Positions 35,380-44,372 are shown, counted from the first letter of the stretch. The stretch: DNA of 57,340 bases from Microbacterium oxydans (GCF_000956525.1 NZ_JYIW01000014.1:1-57340); one strand, 5' to 3'. The notes: generated from the sequence alone by a model not told the origin. Numbers and translations are program-made.

Positions 35380-35410
35380 ACCGTAAAACCTCAAGTACGC
35401 TTGAGGGCAA
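35380..35410 (-). promoter_or_regulatory. SoxR box in the fdxA promoter
   Basis: CCTCAAGTACGCTTGAGG (35389-35406) has 7-bp arms identical to the E. coli sox box. On the minus strand it lies in a 19-bp spacer between TTGCCC (35410-35405) and TACGGT (35385-35380), the length that MerR-family activators such as SoxR correct by twisting DNA. Confidence 0.88.
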
Positions 35411-35436
35411 ATCCGACAACATCGGGATGGATCACC

Positions 35437-35934
35437 ATGACCGCTGGACCCAACGCCGAACAGGGCGAGGGAACGCACCTGCACACCGCTGACGAGTTCC
35501 TCACGATCGGCGAGATGACCCGCCGCACCGGTGTGGCGGCATCCGCGCTGCACTTCTACGAGAACCTGGGCCTGATCGCCTCGACCCGCACGCCCGGCAA
35601 TCAGCGCCGATACCCGCGGCACATGCTGCGCCGGGTCTCGCTCATCTCGGTCGCCAAACGCCTCGGCATCCCGCTCGCCGACGTGCAGAGCGCCTTCGCC
35701 GACGTGCCGCTCACCGAGACACCGACGCATGCCGACTGGCAGCGCGCCTCGCGCCGGTGGAAGCGCGAGCTCGAGAAGCGCCGCGAGGGCATCGAGCGGC
35801 TCGAGCGCGAACTGACCGGATGCATCGGGTGCGGCTGCCTGTCGATGAAGGCATGCGGACTGCTCAACCCCGACGACGAACTCGCGAACCAGGGCGTCGG
35901 CCCGCAGCGCCTCCGAGGAGAAGACGAGGACTGA
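35437..35934 (+). CDS. soxR: Redox-sensitive activator SoxR
   Basis: This 165-residue MerR-family regulator has the helix-turn-helix LTIGEMTRRTGVAASALHFYE, a dimerisation helix and the 2Fe-2S motif with cysteines at 129, 132, 134 and 140 (CIGCGCLSMKAC), the same spacing as E. coli SoxR. It has about ten residues more at each end. It is divergent from fdxA with the sox box between them. As in other actinomycetes it probably acts directly on its operon and not through SoxS. Confidence 0.95.
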   Translation: MTAGPNAEQGEGTHLHTADEFLTIGEMTRRTGVAASALHFYENLGLIASTRTPGNQRRYPRHMLRRVSLISVAKRLGIPLADVQSAFADVPLTETPTHADWQRASRRWKRELEKRREGIERLERELTGCIGCGCLSMKACGLLNPDDELANQGVGPQRLRGEDED

Positions 35935-35940
35935 GTCGTC

Positions 35941-35979
35941 GCATGACCGCATGTTGCGCTCCGAGATGCGGTCGGATGC
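35941..35979 (+). terminator. Hairpin after soxR
   Basis: An 8-bp perfect stem GACCGCAT (35945-35952 with 35966-35973), extended by GCAT/ATGC across a small bulge, begins seven bases after the soxR stop. Confidence 0.5.
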
Positions 35980-36085
35980 CGGGGGTCATAGCGTCGCGGT
36001 AGACCCCTGCTCTCTTCGTCGTGCCGTCGCGCCAACGCGTCGGCATCCGCGTCGGGAGCATCCGAGACAGATCAGAGAGCAGAGC

Positions 36086-36439
36086 ATGAGCGCATACTTC
36101 GACAGCGAGGCCGACAAGACCTACACGAAGGTCTACAAGCAGCACACCCCCGACATCCTCGCCGCCTTCGCCGCGTTCGACAGCGCGGTGTTCGCCCCTG
36201 ACGAGTCGCGCGCGATCCCGCTGAAGTACCGCGAGCTGATCGCTCTCGCCGTCGGCATCACCACCCAGTGCGTGTACTGCATCGACGCGCACTCGCAGAA
36301 GGCCGTCGCCGCGGGTGCCGACGAGGCCGAGCTCGCCGAGGCCGCCTGGGTCGCGACCGCGATCCGCGCGGGTGGCGGCTTCGCGCACGGACGGCTGGCG
36401 TTCAAGCTCGCCGAGCCCGCGCACGAGCACCAGCACTGA
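36086..36439 (+). CDS. Carboxymuconolactone decarboxylase / AhpD-like protein
   Basis: This 117-residue protein of the CMD/AhpD fold has a redox-type motif CVYCIDAH with Cys62, Cys65 and His69, which in AhpD gives thiol peroxidase or disulfide reductase activity. The preceding segment IPLKYRELIALAVGIT is the usual helix. It is the first gene of a plus-strand operon with nucleoside hydrolase and two flavin-enzyme genes, so it may protect them from peroxide made by uncoupled turnover. That link is inference. Confidence 0.9.
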   Translation: MSAYFDSEADKTYTKVYKQHTPDILAAFAAFDSAVFAPDESRAIPLKYRELIALAVGITTQCVYCIDAHSQKAVAAGADEAELAEAAWVATAIRAGGGFAHGRLAFKLAEPAHEHQH

Positions 36440-36459
36440 TCCGGACGACGGAGACAACC

Positions 36460-37533
36460 ATGCCTTCGCCCGCTTTCGCCCCCGAGAAGCAGTGGATCGT
36501 CGTCGACACCGACACCGGCATCGACGACGCCCACTCGCTGCTGTACCTGCTCGCGCAGCCCGATGTCGAGATCGTCGGCATCACGACGATCTACGGCAAC
36601 TGCTCGGTCGAGGACTCCGCCCGCAACGTGGCCTCCGTGCTCGATGTGGCGGATGCTCCCGGCATCCCGATCTACGGCGGAGCGGATGCGCCGCTCGACG
36701 GCGACGCGTCGATCGCGTGGTTCGTGCACGGCCACGACGGCCTCGGCGACCGCGGTCTGGTGCGCCCTGAGCCGACCCTCGAGGCGGAGTCCGCGGCCGA
36801 CTACCTGGTGCGGATCGCGAACGAGCATCCGGGCCAGATCGACCTGCACCCGCTCGGTCCGCTCACGAACATCGCGCTCGCGCTGGAGCAGGACCCGGAG
36901 CTGTTCCTGAAGTTCCGTTCGGTCGTCATCATGGGCGGCGCAGGGCCGTACCCGGCCGCCGGCACCCCGACAGTGACGGATGCGAACACGCACAACGACC
37001 GCGCTGCGGCAGAGCGGGTGTTCGGCGCCGTCAACCGCGGCAACGTGATCATGGTCGGCGTGAACGTCACCTCCCAGGCGCTGCTCGAAGAGCACGTGAC
37101 AGCGACGCTGCTCGACTCCGAGCTGCCGGCTGCGCAGTTCGCCGGCACGATCCTCGACGCGTACAACGACTTCTACCAGTACAAGTGGGGACGCCGGATC
37201 TCGGCGGCGCACGACGGACTGGCCTCGGTCATCCTGCACCGCCCGGAGATCGTGACCGGCTGGGTCGAGGGACCGGTCGACTTCACGCCGGCCGCCGGCT
37301 CACTCGCGACGCGCGTCGCACTGACCGCCGAGGGGCTGCCGCTGGTGTGGGGCACGCCGGAGGGTCCGTCGACCCGCGCTGTCACGTCGTTCGATCTCAC
37401 GCAGTTCCGTCGGCGGTTCGTGCACGCGCTCGCCTACGGCCGCACCCGGCCGGCACTCGACGCCGCCGGCCGCACGGCGCCGGCGAACTGGCCGAACTCG
37501 GGCGCCGCAGGCGCTGCGGTCGGGCAGGACTGA
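36460..37533 (+). CDS. Inosine/uridine-preferring nucleoside hydrolase
   Basis: This 357-residue N-ribohydrolase splits nucleosides into base and ribose. The calcium-binding motif is VVDTDTGIDDAHS (Asp16, 18, 22, 23). HPLGPLTNIALAL and VIMGGAG follow in family order. The second metal Asp is expected in the C-terminal part (HDGLASVI). It lies 20 bases after the AhpD-like gene and three bases before the ACAD-fold gene. A nucleoside hydrolase in a monooxygenase operon suggests that the substrate carries a nucleoside part. Confidence 0.93.
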   Translation: MPSPAFAPEKQWIVVDTDTGIDDAHSLLYLLAQPDVEIVGITTIYGNCSVEDSARNVASVLDVADAPGIPIYGGADAPLDGDASIAWFVHGHDGLGDRGLVRPEPTLEAESAADYLVRIANEHPGQIDLHPLGPLTNIALALEQDPELFLKFRSVVIMGGAGPYPAAGTPTVTDANTHNDRAAAERVFGAVNRGNVIMVGVNVTSQALLEEHVTATLLDSELPAAQFAGTILDAYNDFYQYKWGRRISAAHDGLASVILHRPEIVTGWVEGPVDFTPAAGSLATRVALTAEGLPLVWGTPEGPSTRAVTSFDLTQFRRRFVHALAYGRTRPALDAAGRTAPANWPNSGAAGAAVGQD

Positions 37534-37536
37534 AGG

Positions 37537-38844
37537 ATGCCGGAGGATCTGCTCGCGTTCACCTCGGTCGCCGATGCGGGCTACGGCCTGTCGAACGCCG
37601 CCGAGATCGATGCGGTCATCGCCAGGATCGCGGCCGCAGCGCCCGCGCGCGACCACGACGGCGACCCCGACCACGGTCTCAGGGCCGATGTGCGCGAGCT
37701 CGCAGCGCTCGGGCTGACCGCTGCTCGGCTGCCGGTCGCTGTCGGCGGGGCCGGGCTGACGTACCCGCAGCTGGTCGACCTGCAGATCCTCCTGGCTCGC
37801 GCCGACTCGAATGTGACGCAGAGCCTCCGCACCCACTTCACGACCAGCGACCGCGCAGCCAGGGCGATCGCGCGCGGCGAGACCGACGACGCGGCCGAGG
37901 AGATCGCCGCCGGGCGCGTCTACGCCGGCGCGACCACCGAGAGCGGCGCGCACGCGATCGGCACGGTCGGCACGACACTGCGGACGGATGCCGACGGCAT
38001 CCTGCGCCTGAACGGACGCAAGGCCTACGCGACCGGCACCGGCTACGCGGACTGGATCTCGGTGCTCGTCTCCGACGACGACGGCCGCCACCTGGTGGCG
38101 CTCGTGCGGGCGGATGCCGACGGCATCGTGCTGCATGACGACTGGGACGGCGTCGGGCAGCGCCTGACCACCTCCGGCACGGTGGAGTTCACCGACGTCG
38201 ATGTCGACCCGGCGCGCCTCCGCGTCGGCGAGGGCTCGCGCACCGATCGCCTCGGCAACCTCGACGCGGTGCTGCAGCTCACGCATCTCGCGACGCTCGC
38301 GGGCATCGCGCTGCGCACCCGCGACGATGCGATCGCCTGGCTGCGCTCGCGCACCCGCACCTTCAGTCACGCGTCGACCGCGACGCCAGCCGAAGACCCG
38401 CAGCTGCAGGAGCGCATCGGCACGCTCGACGCTCTCGCCCAGGGCGTCGTCGCCTCGGTGCGCGCCGCCGCCGCGCTGCTCGGGGCTGACCTCGAGCGCC
38501 CGCTCGACGAGCAGACCGGCGACGGCCATCTCGCGGTGACCCGAGCCCAGGTGCTCGTGCCGTCGCTCGTGCTGCAGGCGGCGCAGAGCGTGTTCGACCT
38601 CGGCGGCGGCTCGCTCGTCGACGGCCGTCTCGCGCTCGACCGGCACTGGCGCAACGCCCGCACGCTCAGCAACCACAACCCGGTGCACCTGAAGGCCAAG
38701 GCACTCGGTGAGCGCGCCCTGCTCGACGCCGACCTCCCGGAGATCTGGTACGTCGGCACCCGTCGACTCGGCACGGACCGCACTGAGACCAGCACCGAGA
38801 CCAGCACCGAGATCGGCACCGACGCGATGGAGGCAGCCAGATGA
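37537..38844 (+). CDS. ACAD-fold flavin monooxygenase (SfnB/DszC-like)
   Basis: This 435-residue protein belongs to the acyl-CoA-dehydrogenase fold group that uses reduced FMN for oxygenation (DszC, SfnB). It has ARADSNVTQSLRTHFTTS, LNGRKAYATGTGYADWISV, VLHDDWDGVGQRLTTSGTVEF and the C-terminal VFDLGGGSLVDGRLALDRHWRNARTLSNHNPVHLK, which is typical of this branch and differs from true acyl-CoA dehydrogenases. The tail is threonine/glutamate-rich with a small in-frame repeat (TETS twice). It overlaps the LLM gene by ATGA, a common pairing in sulfur scavenging loci. Confidence 0.9.
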   Translation: MPEDLLAFTSVADAGYGLSNAAEIDAVIARIAAAAPARDHDGDPDHGLRADVRELAALGLTAARLPVAVGGAGLTYPQLVDLQILLARADSNVTQSLRTHFTTSDRAARAIARGETDDAAEEIAAGRVYAGATTESGAHAIGTVGTTLRTDADGILRLNGRKAYATGTGYADWISVLVSDDDGRHLVALVRADADGIVLHDDWDGVGQRLTTSGTVEFTDVDVDPARLRVGEGSRTDRLGNLDAVLQLTHLATLAGIALRTRDDAIAWLRSRTRTFSHASTATPAEDPQLQERIGTLDALAQGVVASVRAAAALLGADLERPLDEQTGDGHLAVTRAQVLVPSLVLQAAQSVFDLGGGSLVDGRLALDRHWRNARTLSNHNPVHLKAKALGERALLDADLPEIWYVGTRRLGTDRTETSTETSTEIGTDAMEAAR

Positions 38845-40109
38845 CCCGTCCCCTCGTGCTCGGCGCGAACGTCTACGACTACGGCACGGATGCCGGGGCC
38901 TGGCGTGCGCCGGGCGAAGACCCGCTGCGCGTGTTCGGCGCCGACTTCTGGCGTGATGCCGCTCGCACCGCTGAGGATGCCGGCATCCACGCGATCTTCC
39001 TCGCCGACACCCCCGGTCTCGCGTCGAACCCGGCGATCCGGCCGAGCCGCCTGCTCGAGCCGCTGGCCGCACTGGCGACGGTCGCAGCCGAGACCGAGCA
39101 CCTCGGCATCATCTCGACCGTCTCGTCGAGCTCGAACGATCCGGTCGAGCTGGCCCGTCGGCTGCTCTCGGTCAGCGCGTTCAGCGGCTCGCGTTTCGGG
39201 TGGAACGTGGTCACCGGCATCACCGGCAATGCGATCACCGACTTCGGGTACGACGCGGACCCCGGCCGCGAGGAACGCTACGCGCGCGCCGAGGAGTTCG
39301 TCGAGGCGTACAGCGCCTTCATCGCCGCCGTGCGCGACGACACCGACTACCACCACACCGGCGAGCTGTTCGGTGAACGCATCGCGCGCGCCGACCTCGG
39401 CGTCGACCCGGCGATCCGGTCGCTGCTGCCCGACGTCGCACCGCTCATCGTGCAGGCGGGCGGCTCACCGCGCGGCCGCCAGCTGGCCGCCGAGAGCGCC
39501 GAGGCGGTGTTCGCCGCCGAGACGGTGAAGGAGACCGCGGCGGCCAACGCCGCCGACCTCCGCGACCGCGCCGCCGCGCTCGGCCGCCCTGCACCGCTCG
39601 TGCTCCCCGGCATCCATCTCGTCGTCGGCTCGACCGAGGAGGAGGCCGAGCGCCGCTTCTCCGTGGTCCACGAGCGCAGCCCCGACGGCTACGTGCTCAA
39701 ACGGTTCACGGCGATGTTCGGCATCGACGGCTCGCGCCTCGACCTGGACGCGCCGGCCGAAGACGAGATCACCCGCCTGTCGGGCGACCCCTCCGCCGCG
39801 CCGATCGGCTTCCGCAAGGCGATCGCCGCCTACGGCGCTGCCGGCAACCTCACGGTGCGTGAGCTGCTGCGCTACTTCGCCGGGTTCGGGCACCAGCTGT
39901 TCGTCGGCTCGCCAGAGCGCCTGGTCGACATCATGACGGACTGGGTGGATGCCGGGGCAGCCGACGGCTTCAACCTGCTGTTCGACACCAACCCGTGGGG
40001 GCTGCGCGAGTTCGCCGAGCACGTCACGCCCGTGCTGCGCGCCCGCGGCCTGCTCGTGGAGCGCGGCGACGAACCCTTCACGGCCTGGATGAGAGGTGCA
40101 CGTCGATGA
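38841..40109 (+). CDS. LLM-class FMN-dependent monooxygenase (NtaA/DszA/DmoA type)
   Basis: This 422-residue luciferase-like monooxygenase is in the NtaA/SnaA/DszA branch. It starts LVLGANVYDYGTDAGAWR, has HAIFLADTP, STVSSSSNDPVELARRLLSVSAFSGSRFGWNVVT and PLIVQAGGSPRGRQLAAE, all features of this branch. Members cleave C-S or C-N bonds with FMNH2 and O2 (dimethyl sulfide, dibenzothiophene sulfone, nitrilotriacetate). It is coupled at both ends to the ACAD-fold gene and to a shorter LLM-like gene. Confidence 0.92.
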   Translation: MTRPLVLGANVYDYGTDAGAWRAPGEDPLRVFGADFWRDAARTAEDAGIHAIFLADTPGLASNPAIRPSRLLEPLAALATVAAETEHLGIISTVSSSSNDPVELARRLLSVSAFSGSRFGWNVVTGITGNAITDFGYDADPGREERYARAEEFVEAYSAFIAAVRDDTDYHHTGELFGERIARADLGVDPAIRSLLPDVAPLIVQAGGSPRGRQLAAESAEAVFAAETVKETAAANAADLRDRAAALGRPAPLVLPGIHLVVGSTEEEAERRFSVVHERSPDGYVLKRFTAMFGIDGSRLDLDAPAEDEITRLSGDPSAAPIGFRKAIAAYGAAGNLTVRELLRYFAGFGHQLFVGSPERLVDIMTDWVDAGAADGFNLLFDTNPWGLREFAEHVTPVLRARGLLVERGDEPFTAWMRGARR

Positions 40110-40801
40110 CCCGGATCCTGCGCGTCGACGACGCCACGCTCGCTGCCTTCGCGGTGCGCTCCGGCGCGGGGCGCGACTCGCGCGCTGCACTCGGCGCCGA
40201 GCTGGATGCGGCCGCCGACGTGCTGCTGCTCGGCGACATCGACGGGGTCTCCCCCGACCGCACCGCAGCGGCAGGTGCGCTGCTCGCGGTGACCACACGG
40301 GTCGTCGTGGTGCCGATCATCGGCGCGCGGCAGCATCCGATCAACCTGGCTCGGAACGTCGCGACCCTGTCGAACCTGCACGCGCGGCGCATCGGGCTCG
40401 CCGGCGCTGACGCATCGGCGCTCGCCCTGATCGCTCGACTGTTCGAGTCGTGGCCGCTCGACGCGATCGTCGGGGACGCCGATGCCGGCGTGTACGTGGA
40501 CGACGCCCGCATCGTGCGGATCGCCGACCCCGTGCACCCCTCGATCGGCGGACCGATCACGGTGCCCGTCGACCTTGCGGACAAGTCGGTGACGGTGCTG
40601 CTCGCTGCATCCGGTGCCGTGGGGCCGGGCATCGACGTCGTGCTCGATGCGAGCGCGGTGCCGGTGTGGGGCGGTGGTGCCGTCGAGGGCGGCGGCGTCG
40701 CGTCTGCCGGGGCGCGCGCTGCGTTCGGGCTCGGCGCATCCGTGCCCTTCGCGGCGGGCTCCCCCGCGTTCGCCGGCGCTGGCCGCCTCGACCAGGTCTG
40801 A
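40106..40801 (+). CDS. Short LLM-like domain protein
   Basis: This 231-residue protein looks like a partial luciferase-like domain. VVVVPIIGARQHPINLARNVATLSNLHARRIGLA corresponds to the strand-helix-strand region where full enzymes have PVELARRLxxLxxLSGGRxxWN. It lacks the rest of the barrel. Its closest visible relative is the C-terminal part of the fusion protein at 42186-44228 (matching SWPLDAI / SWPLESI and the IRRINADGAYP region). It begins within the stop of the LLM gene. Likely a partner or regulatory subunit rather than an enzyme. The function is unknown. Confidence 0.75.
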   Translation: MTRILRVDDATLAAFAVRSGAGRDSRAALGAELDAAADVLLLGDIDGVSPDRTAAAGALLAVTTRVVVVPIIGARQHPINLARNVATLSNLHARRIGLAGADASALALIARLFESWPLDAIVGDADAGVYVDDARIVRIADPVHPSIGGPITVPVDLADKSVTVLLAASGAVGPGIDVVLDASAVPVWGGGAVEGGGVASAGARAAFGLGASVPFAAGSPAFAGAGRLDQV

Positions 40802-40811
40802 CGCGGCGGCG

Positions 40812-40919
40812 CTTCGACAGGCTCAGCGACCCAGGGGTGCGGTCCCTGAGCCGCACCTGGGTCCCCGCGCCGCCACCTGGGTCCCTGAGCCGCACCCTGG
40901 GTCCCTGAGCCTGTCGAAG
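40812..40919. repeat. Inverted CTTCGACAGGCTCAG pair, probable two-way terminator
   Basis: One core (40812-40826) and its inverted copy (40905-40919) bracket 78 bases of GGGTCCCTGAGCCGCAC-type partial repeats, between two convergent operons. The pair can form a long stem, so it probably stops transcription from both sides. Confidence 0.75.
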
Positions 40920-40935
40920 GGCCCGCCACCCCGGA

Positions 40936-42189
40936 TCAGGGTCGGCGGAAACGCTCCAGGATGCCGCCCTGGCCGTACTCCCGGCGGAAGATGCCGCGGC
41001 GCTGCAGCTCTGGCACGACCTGGTCGACGAAGTCGGTCAGCCCCGAGGGGAACAGGTCGAGCATGATGTTGAAGCCGTCGGCGGAGCCGCTGCGGAACCA
41101 GGCCTCCATGGTGTCGGCGATCTGCTCCGGCGTGCCGGCGAGGAACCGCTGGCCGTAACCGCCGAAGTCGCGCAGCAGGCGTCGCACGGTCGGGCGCTCC
41201 GCGCGGATCCGCTCGACGAGCACGCGCCGGTAGGCGGTCGACCATCCGGCATCCTGCTGTTCCGCGTCGAGCAGGAGCTGCTCGGGCACCTGCTGGTCGA
41301 GGTCGAGGCCCGAGAAGTCCGCACCGAGCGCCTTCGACAGTTCGTTCAGGCTGTAGGTCGCCGGTGCGAGGTGCTCCCAGTGGTCGAAGCGGTCCCAGGC
41401 TTCCTGCTCGGTGCTGCCGATCACGACGGCGAGCCCGGGGAACACCCGGACATCGTCGGCCGAGCGTCCGGCGTCGACCGCATAGCCGCGGATCTTCTGC
41501 CGGTGCTCCGCGGCCGATGCCGGGTCGTGGTCGACCGAGTAGACGCCGTCGGCGACGAGCCCGGCCAGACGCCAGCCCGGCTCCGATCCGCCGGCCTGCA
41601 CGATCGCCGGACGGTCCGCCACGAGACGTTCCATCTCGAGGCCCGCGCGCACCGAGAACGAGCCGTCGTGCTCGACCACGTCGGCGGTGCCTGCGGTCTC
41701 CCACAGGCGCTTGACGACGGTGACGAACTCCTCGGCGCGGGCGTAGCGCACCGCGCGCTCTGGCAGCTCCGAGATGCCGAAGTTGCGGACGGCCTCCGGA
41801 TCCCAGCTGGTCACGGCGTTCCAGGCGAAGCGTCCGCCGGTCGCGGTGTGCAGCGCCCACAGGCGACGGGCCAGCTCCACCGGCTCGTTCAGCGTGGTCG
41901 AGGCCGTCGCGACGAAGCCGAGATGCTCGGTGGCCGCAGCCATCGCCGGCACGAGCACGCCGGGGTCGAGGTACTGCACCGGGCGGCTGCGCGGATCGGT
42001 GATCGCCGGGCGGTCGGCGAGGAAGATCGCGTCGACCAGGCCGCGCTCCGCGATGCGGGCGACCTCCTGCCAGTGCGCGAGGTCGACGATCGCGTCCGGG
42101 CGGATGTCGGGCGCGCGCCATGCGGCAGGACGCTGCCCGACGCCGAGCACGTTGATGTTGACCGTGAGCAGTCGCCGGTCGTCGGTCAT
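40936..42189 (-). CDS. LLM-class FMN-dependent monooxygenase (NtaA/DmoA type)
   Basis: This is the second full-length LLM enzyme, 417 residues. The N-terminus LLTVNINVLGVGQRPAAWRAPDI and the segments DAIFLADRPAI, STTLNEPVELARRLWALHTATGGRFAWNAVTSW and PAIVQAGGSEPGWRLAG place it in the NtaA/SnaA branch, different in detail from the one at 38.8 kb. It is coupled (ATGA) to the ACAD-LLM fusion gene upstream, which mirrors the ACAD plus LLM pairing of the opposite operon. Confidence 0.92.
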   Translation of the reverse strand: MTDDRRLLTVNINVLGVGQRPAAWRAPDIRPDAIVDLAHWQEVARIAERGLVDAIFLADRPAITDPRSRPVQYLDPGVLVPAMAAATEHLGFVATASTTLNEPVELARRLWALHTATGGRFAWNAVTSWDPEAVRNFGISELPERAVRYARAEEFVTVVKRLWETAGTADVVEHDGSFSVRAGLEMERLVADRPAIVQAGGSEPGWRLAGLVADGVYSVDHDPASAAEHRQKIRGYAVDAGRSADDVRVFPGLAVVIGSTEQEAWDRFDHWEHLAPATYSLNELSKALGADFSGLDLDQQVPEQLLLDAEQQDAGWSTAYRRVLVERIRAERPTVRRLLRDFGGYGQRFLAGTPEQIADTMEAWFRSGSADGFNIMLDLFPSGLTDFVDQVVPELQRRGIFRREYGQGGILERFRRP

Positions 42190-44228
42190 GATGCCTCCGT
42201 GTCGCTGCCGCGCTCGAAGCGGGCGGATGCTCCAGGCAGCTCGTACAGTGCCGGCACCGGGAGCTGCAGTCGCGCGCGCAGGGTCTGCGGGGTCGTGGTC
42301 GAGGCGCCAGGGAGGGATGCCGCGATCGCGAGGAGTCCGTCGATGTCGGCGACCACGTGGCCTGCGGCGAGGACGTGACCGGCGGCGTCGGCGTACGGCA
42401 GCACCCAGCCGTCGCCGCGCACGAGCAGGTCGACGTAGCGGTGCACGTCGTCGAAGCGTCGCGACGACACCATGACCGGAAGCTGCTGCGGGCTGCTCGG
42501 CACGTTCAACGGTCCGGCCGTCGGATACGCGCCATCGGCGTTGATGCGGCGGATGCGCTCGGTCTGCGCGAAATGCTCCGCTGACGCGTCGGCGGCGATG
42601 CTCTCGAGCGGCCAGCTGCGCAGCAACTGCTGCACGACCCTGATGCGGTCGCGTTCGGCGTCGCTCTCGACGAAACCGTCTTCGGCGGCGCCGTCGTCGA
42701 GCACCCAGGCCGTGCGCCCGCCCGAGAGCTGCTCGAGCGAGGCGATGCGGCGGGCCAGGTTGTACGGGTGCCCGGTGACCGAGAGGTCTGCCGTGCCGAT
42801 CGCGAACCAGGCGGTGGGCAGCCGATGCAGCAGGGTCGCGATCGCGACGGATGCATCGAAGTGGGCACCTGGGCGCTCGTCGAACTGGAACAGTGCGGGC
42901 TCACGGTCGCGGAACGCTGCGGCGACCCGGTCGAGGGAGCGCGGGTCGGCCGTGAGCCTGGCGGCGAGGGCCGGATCGACACGGACCACGGTCAGCGGAC
43001 GGATGGCGTCGGCGATCGCCCGCTCGACGGCGACGGCCCGTTCTCCTGGCTCGGCGATCCGATCGAGGGCGTACAGCTCGCGGTCGGCGATCGCGCGAAG
43101 CCGGTGCAGCACCGGGTTGTGCGTCGACAGCGTCTGCGCATTGCGCCAGAAGCGGTCGAGCCGCAGGCTGCTCCGCAGGTCGGCGGCCTCGGCGTTGTCA
43201 TCGAGGAACGAGGGCAACGTCATCAGCCGGTCGGCGGCCTCGATGGTCTGCTCCACGATCACGGCCTGTGCCTGGAACACGGCGTTGACCGCGTCGTCGG
43301 CGAGCGCGGCGGCATCCGCATCTCCCGCGATGATCGCCTGGTGCGCGATCTCGTTCAGGCGCCCGATCCGGCCGAGCGAGGCATGCGACGACGCGGCGAG
43401 CGCACTGATGCGGCCGTACCCTTCGAGCACCAGGATCGGCGAGCCGCCGTGGGCCCGGTCGATGCGGGCGACGAGGTCGGCGGCGGCGGCGCGCGTAGCC
43501 TCGCCGATGCCGACGAGCACCGCGAGCAGGATCAGCTGCTGCCAGCCGGGAGTGCCGAGGTGCTGCGTGTCGAAGGGTGCGACATCGGCCGGGTCGACCG
43601 GGGCCCCGTCGAGCACGGTCGTGCCGCTCGCGGTGGCGCGCTGCCCGAAACCGGTCCAGTCGTCGAGCAGGGTCACACCGGGCGCGGTCGTGCGCAGCGC
43701 CGCGATCACGAGCTCGCCCGCATCGTCGACCGCGCTGTACTCGAGCCAGTCGGCGTAGCGGCTGCCCGTGGAGTAGAACTTGCGGCCGGTCAGCGTGGGC
43801 GATCCGCTCTCGGTCGAGAGGCGCGTGGTGAAGACGCTCGGACCCGATCCGTCTGCCTCGGTCCATCCGCCGCCGATGATCTCGCCTGCCGCGACCCGGG
43901 CGATCCAGCGGTCGCGCAGCGGACCGGTCGGGGCCTTCACGTGCCGCTCGGTGGCGAGCACATGGGTGCGCCAGCTCTGCGCGAGGTTGGAGTCGGCCGC
44001 GGCGATCGCGACGATCGCGTCGAGCAGGTCGAGCACATCGCCACCGAGTCCGCCCTCGGCGACCGGCACCCTGATGCGACCGAAACCGGCCGCGGCGAGA
44101 CGGGTGAAGAAGCTCTTCGGGAGCTCGGAGGCATCGGCGATGCTCGCCTGACGGATCTGGTCGAGGAGCTCGGGGATGCCGGAAGTTCTCCGCGCCCAAT
44201 CGAGGGAGCCGAACGGACGGGAGGTCAT
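42186..44228 (-). CDS. Fusion of ACAD-fold monooxygenase and short LLM-like domain
   Basis: This 680-residue protein has two parts. Residues ~1-395 are a SfnB/DszC-like ACAD-fold enzyme (IAAADSNLAQSWRTHVLATERHV, LTGRKFYSTGSRYADWLEYSA, LLDDWTGFGQRATASGT, LDRFWRNAQTLSTHNPVLH). Residues ~420-680 are a partial LLM-like domain (HPYNLARRIASLEQLSGGRTAW, LLRSWPLESIAADA). The two parts correspond to the separate genes at 37537-38844 and 40106-40801. The start at 44228 is supported by a -10 box six bases away. The fusion argues that the two components work in one complex. Confidence 0.88.
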   Translation of the reverse strand: MTSRPFGSLDWARRTSGIPELLDQIRQASIADASELPKSFFTRLAAAGFGRIRVPVAEGGLGGDVLDLLDAIVAIAAADSNLAQSWRTHVLATERHVKAPTGPLRDRWIARVAAGEIIGGGWTEADGSGPSVFTTRLSTESGSPTLTGRKFYSTGSRYADWLEYSAVDDAGELVIAALRTTAPGVTLLDDWTGFGQRATASGTTVLDGAPVDPADVAPFDTQHLGTPGWQQLILLAVLVGIGEATRAAAADLVARIDRAHGGSPILVLEGYGRISALAASSHASLGRIGRLNEIAHQAIIAGDADAAALADDAVNAVFQAQAVIVEQTIEAADRLMTLPSFLDDNAEAADLRSSLRLDRFWRNAQTLSTHNPVLHRLRAIADRELYALDRIAEPGERAVAVERAIADAIRPLTVVRVDPALAARLTADPRSLDRVAAAFRDREPALFQFDERPGAHFDASVAIATLLHRLPTAWFAIGTADLSVTGHPYNLARRIASLEQLSGGRTAWVLDDGAAEDGFVESDAERDRIRVVQQLLRSWPLESIAADASAEHFAQTERIRRINADGAYPTAGPLNVPSSPQQLPVMVSSRRFDDVHRYVDLLVRGDGWVLPYADAAGHVLAAGHVVADIDGLLAIAASLPGASTTTPQTLRARLQLPVPALYELPGASARFERGSDTEAS

Positions 44229-44234
44229 GACTTC

Positions 44235-44240
44235 AGCGTA
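44235..44240 (-). promoter_or_regulatory. -10 box for the leaderless fusion gene
   Basis: On the minus strand TACGCT is followed by six bases and the ATG at 44228. No ribosome-binding site precedes it. Confidence 0.5.
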
Positions 44241-44372
44241 GCCAGCGACACTCGGTGCGGGCGTCCATGTGAACGCGCATGACGGTGCCGGCGGATGCTG
44301 TTCGGTACAGTCGGAGCTTCCGCACCCGATCCGCGCGGACCCGCACTGCGCGCGTCCGCGGCGAGGAGAATC

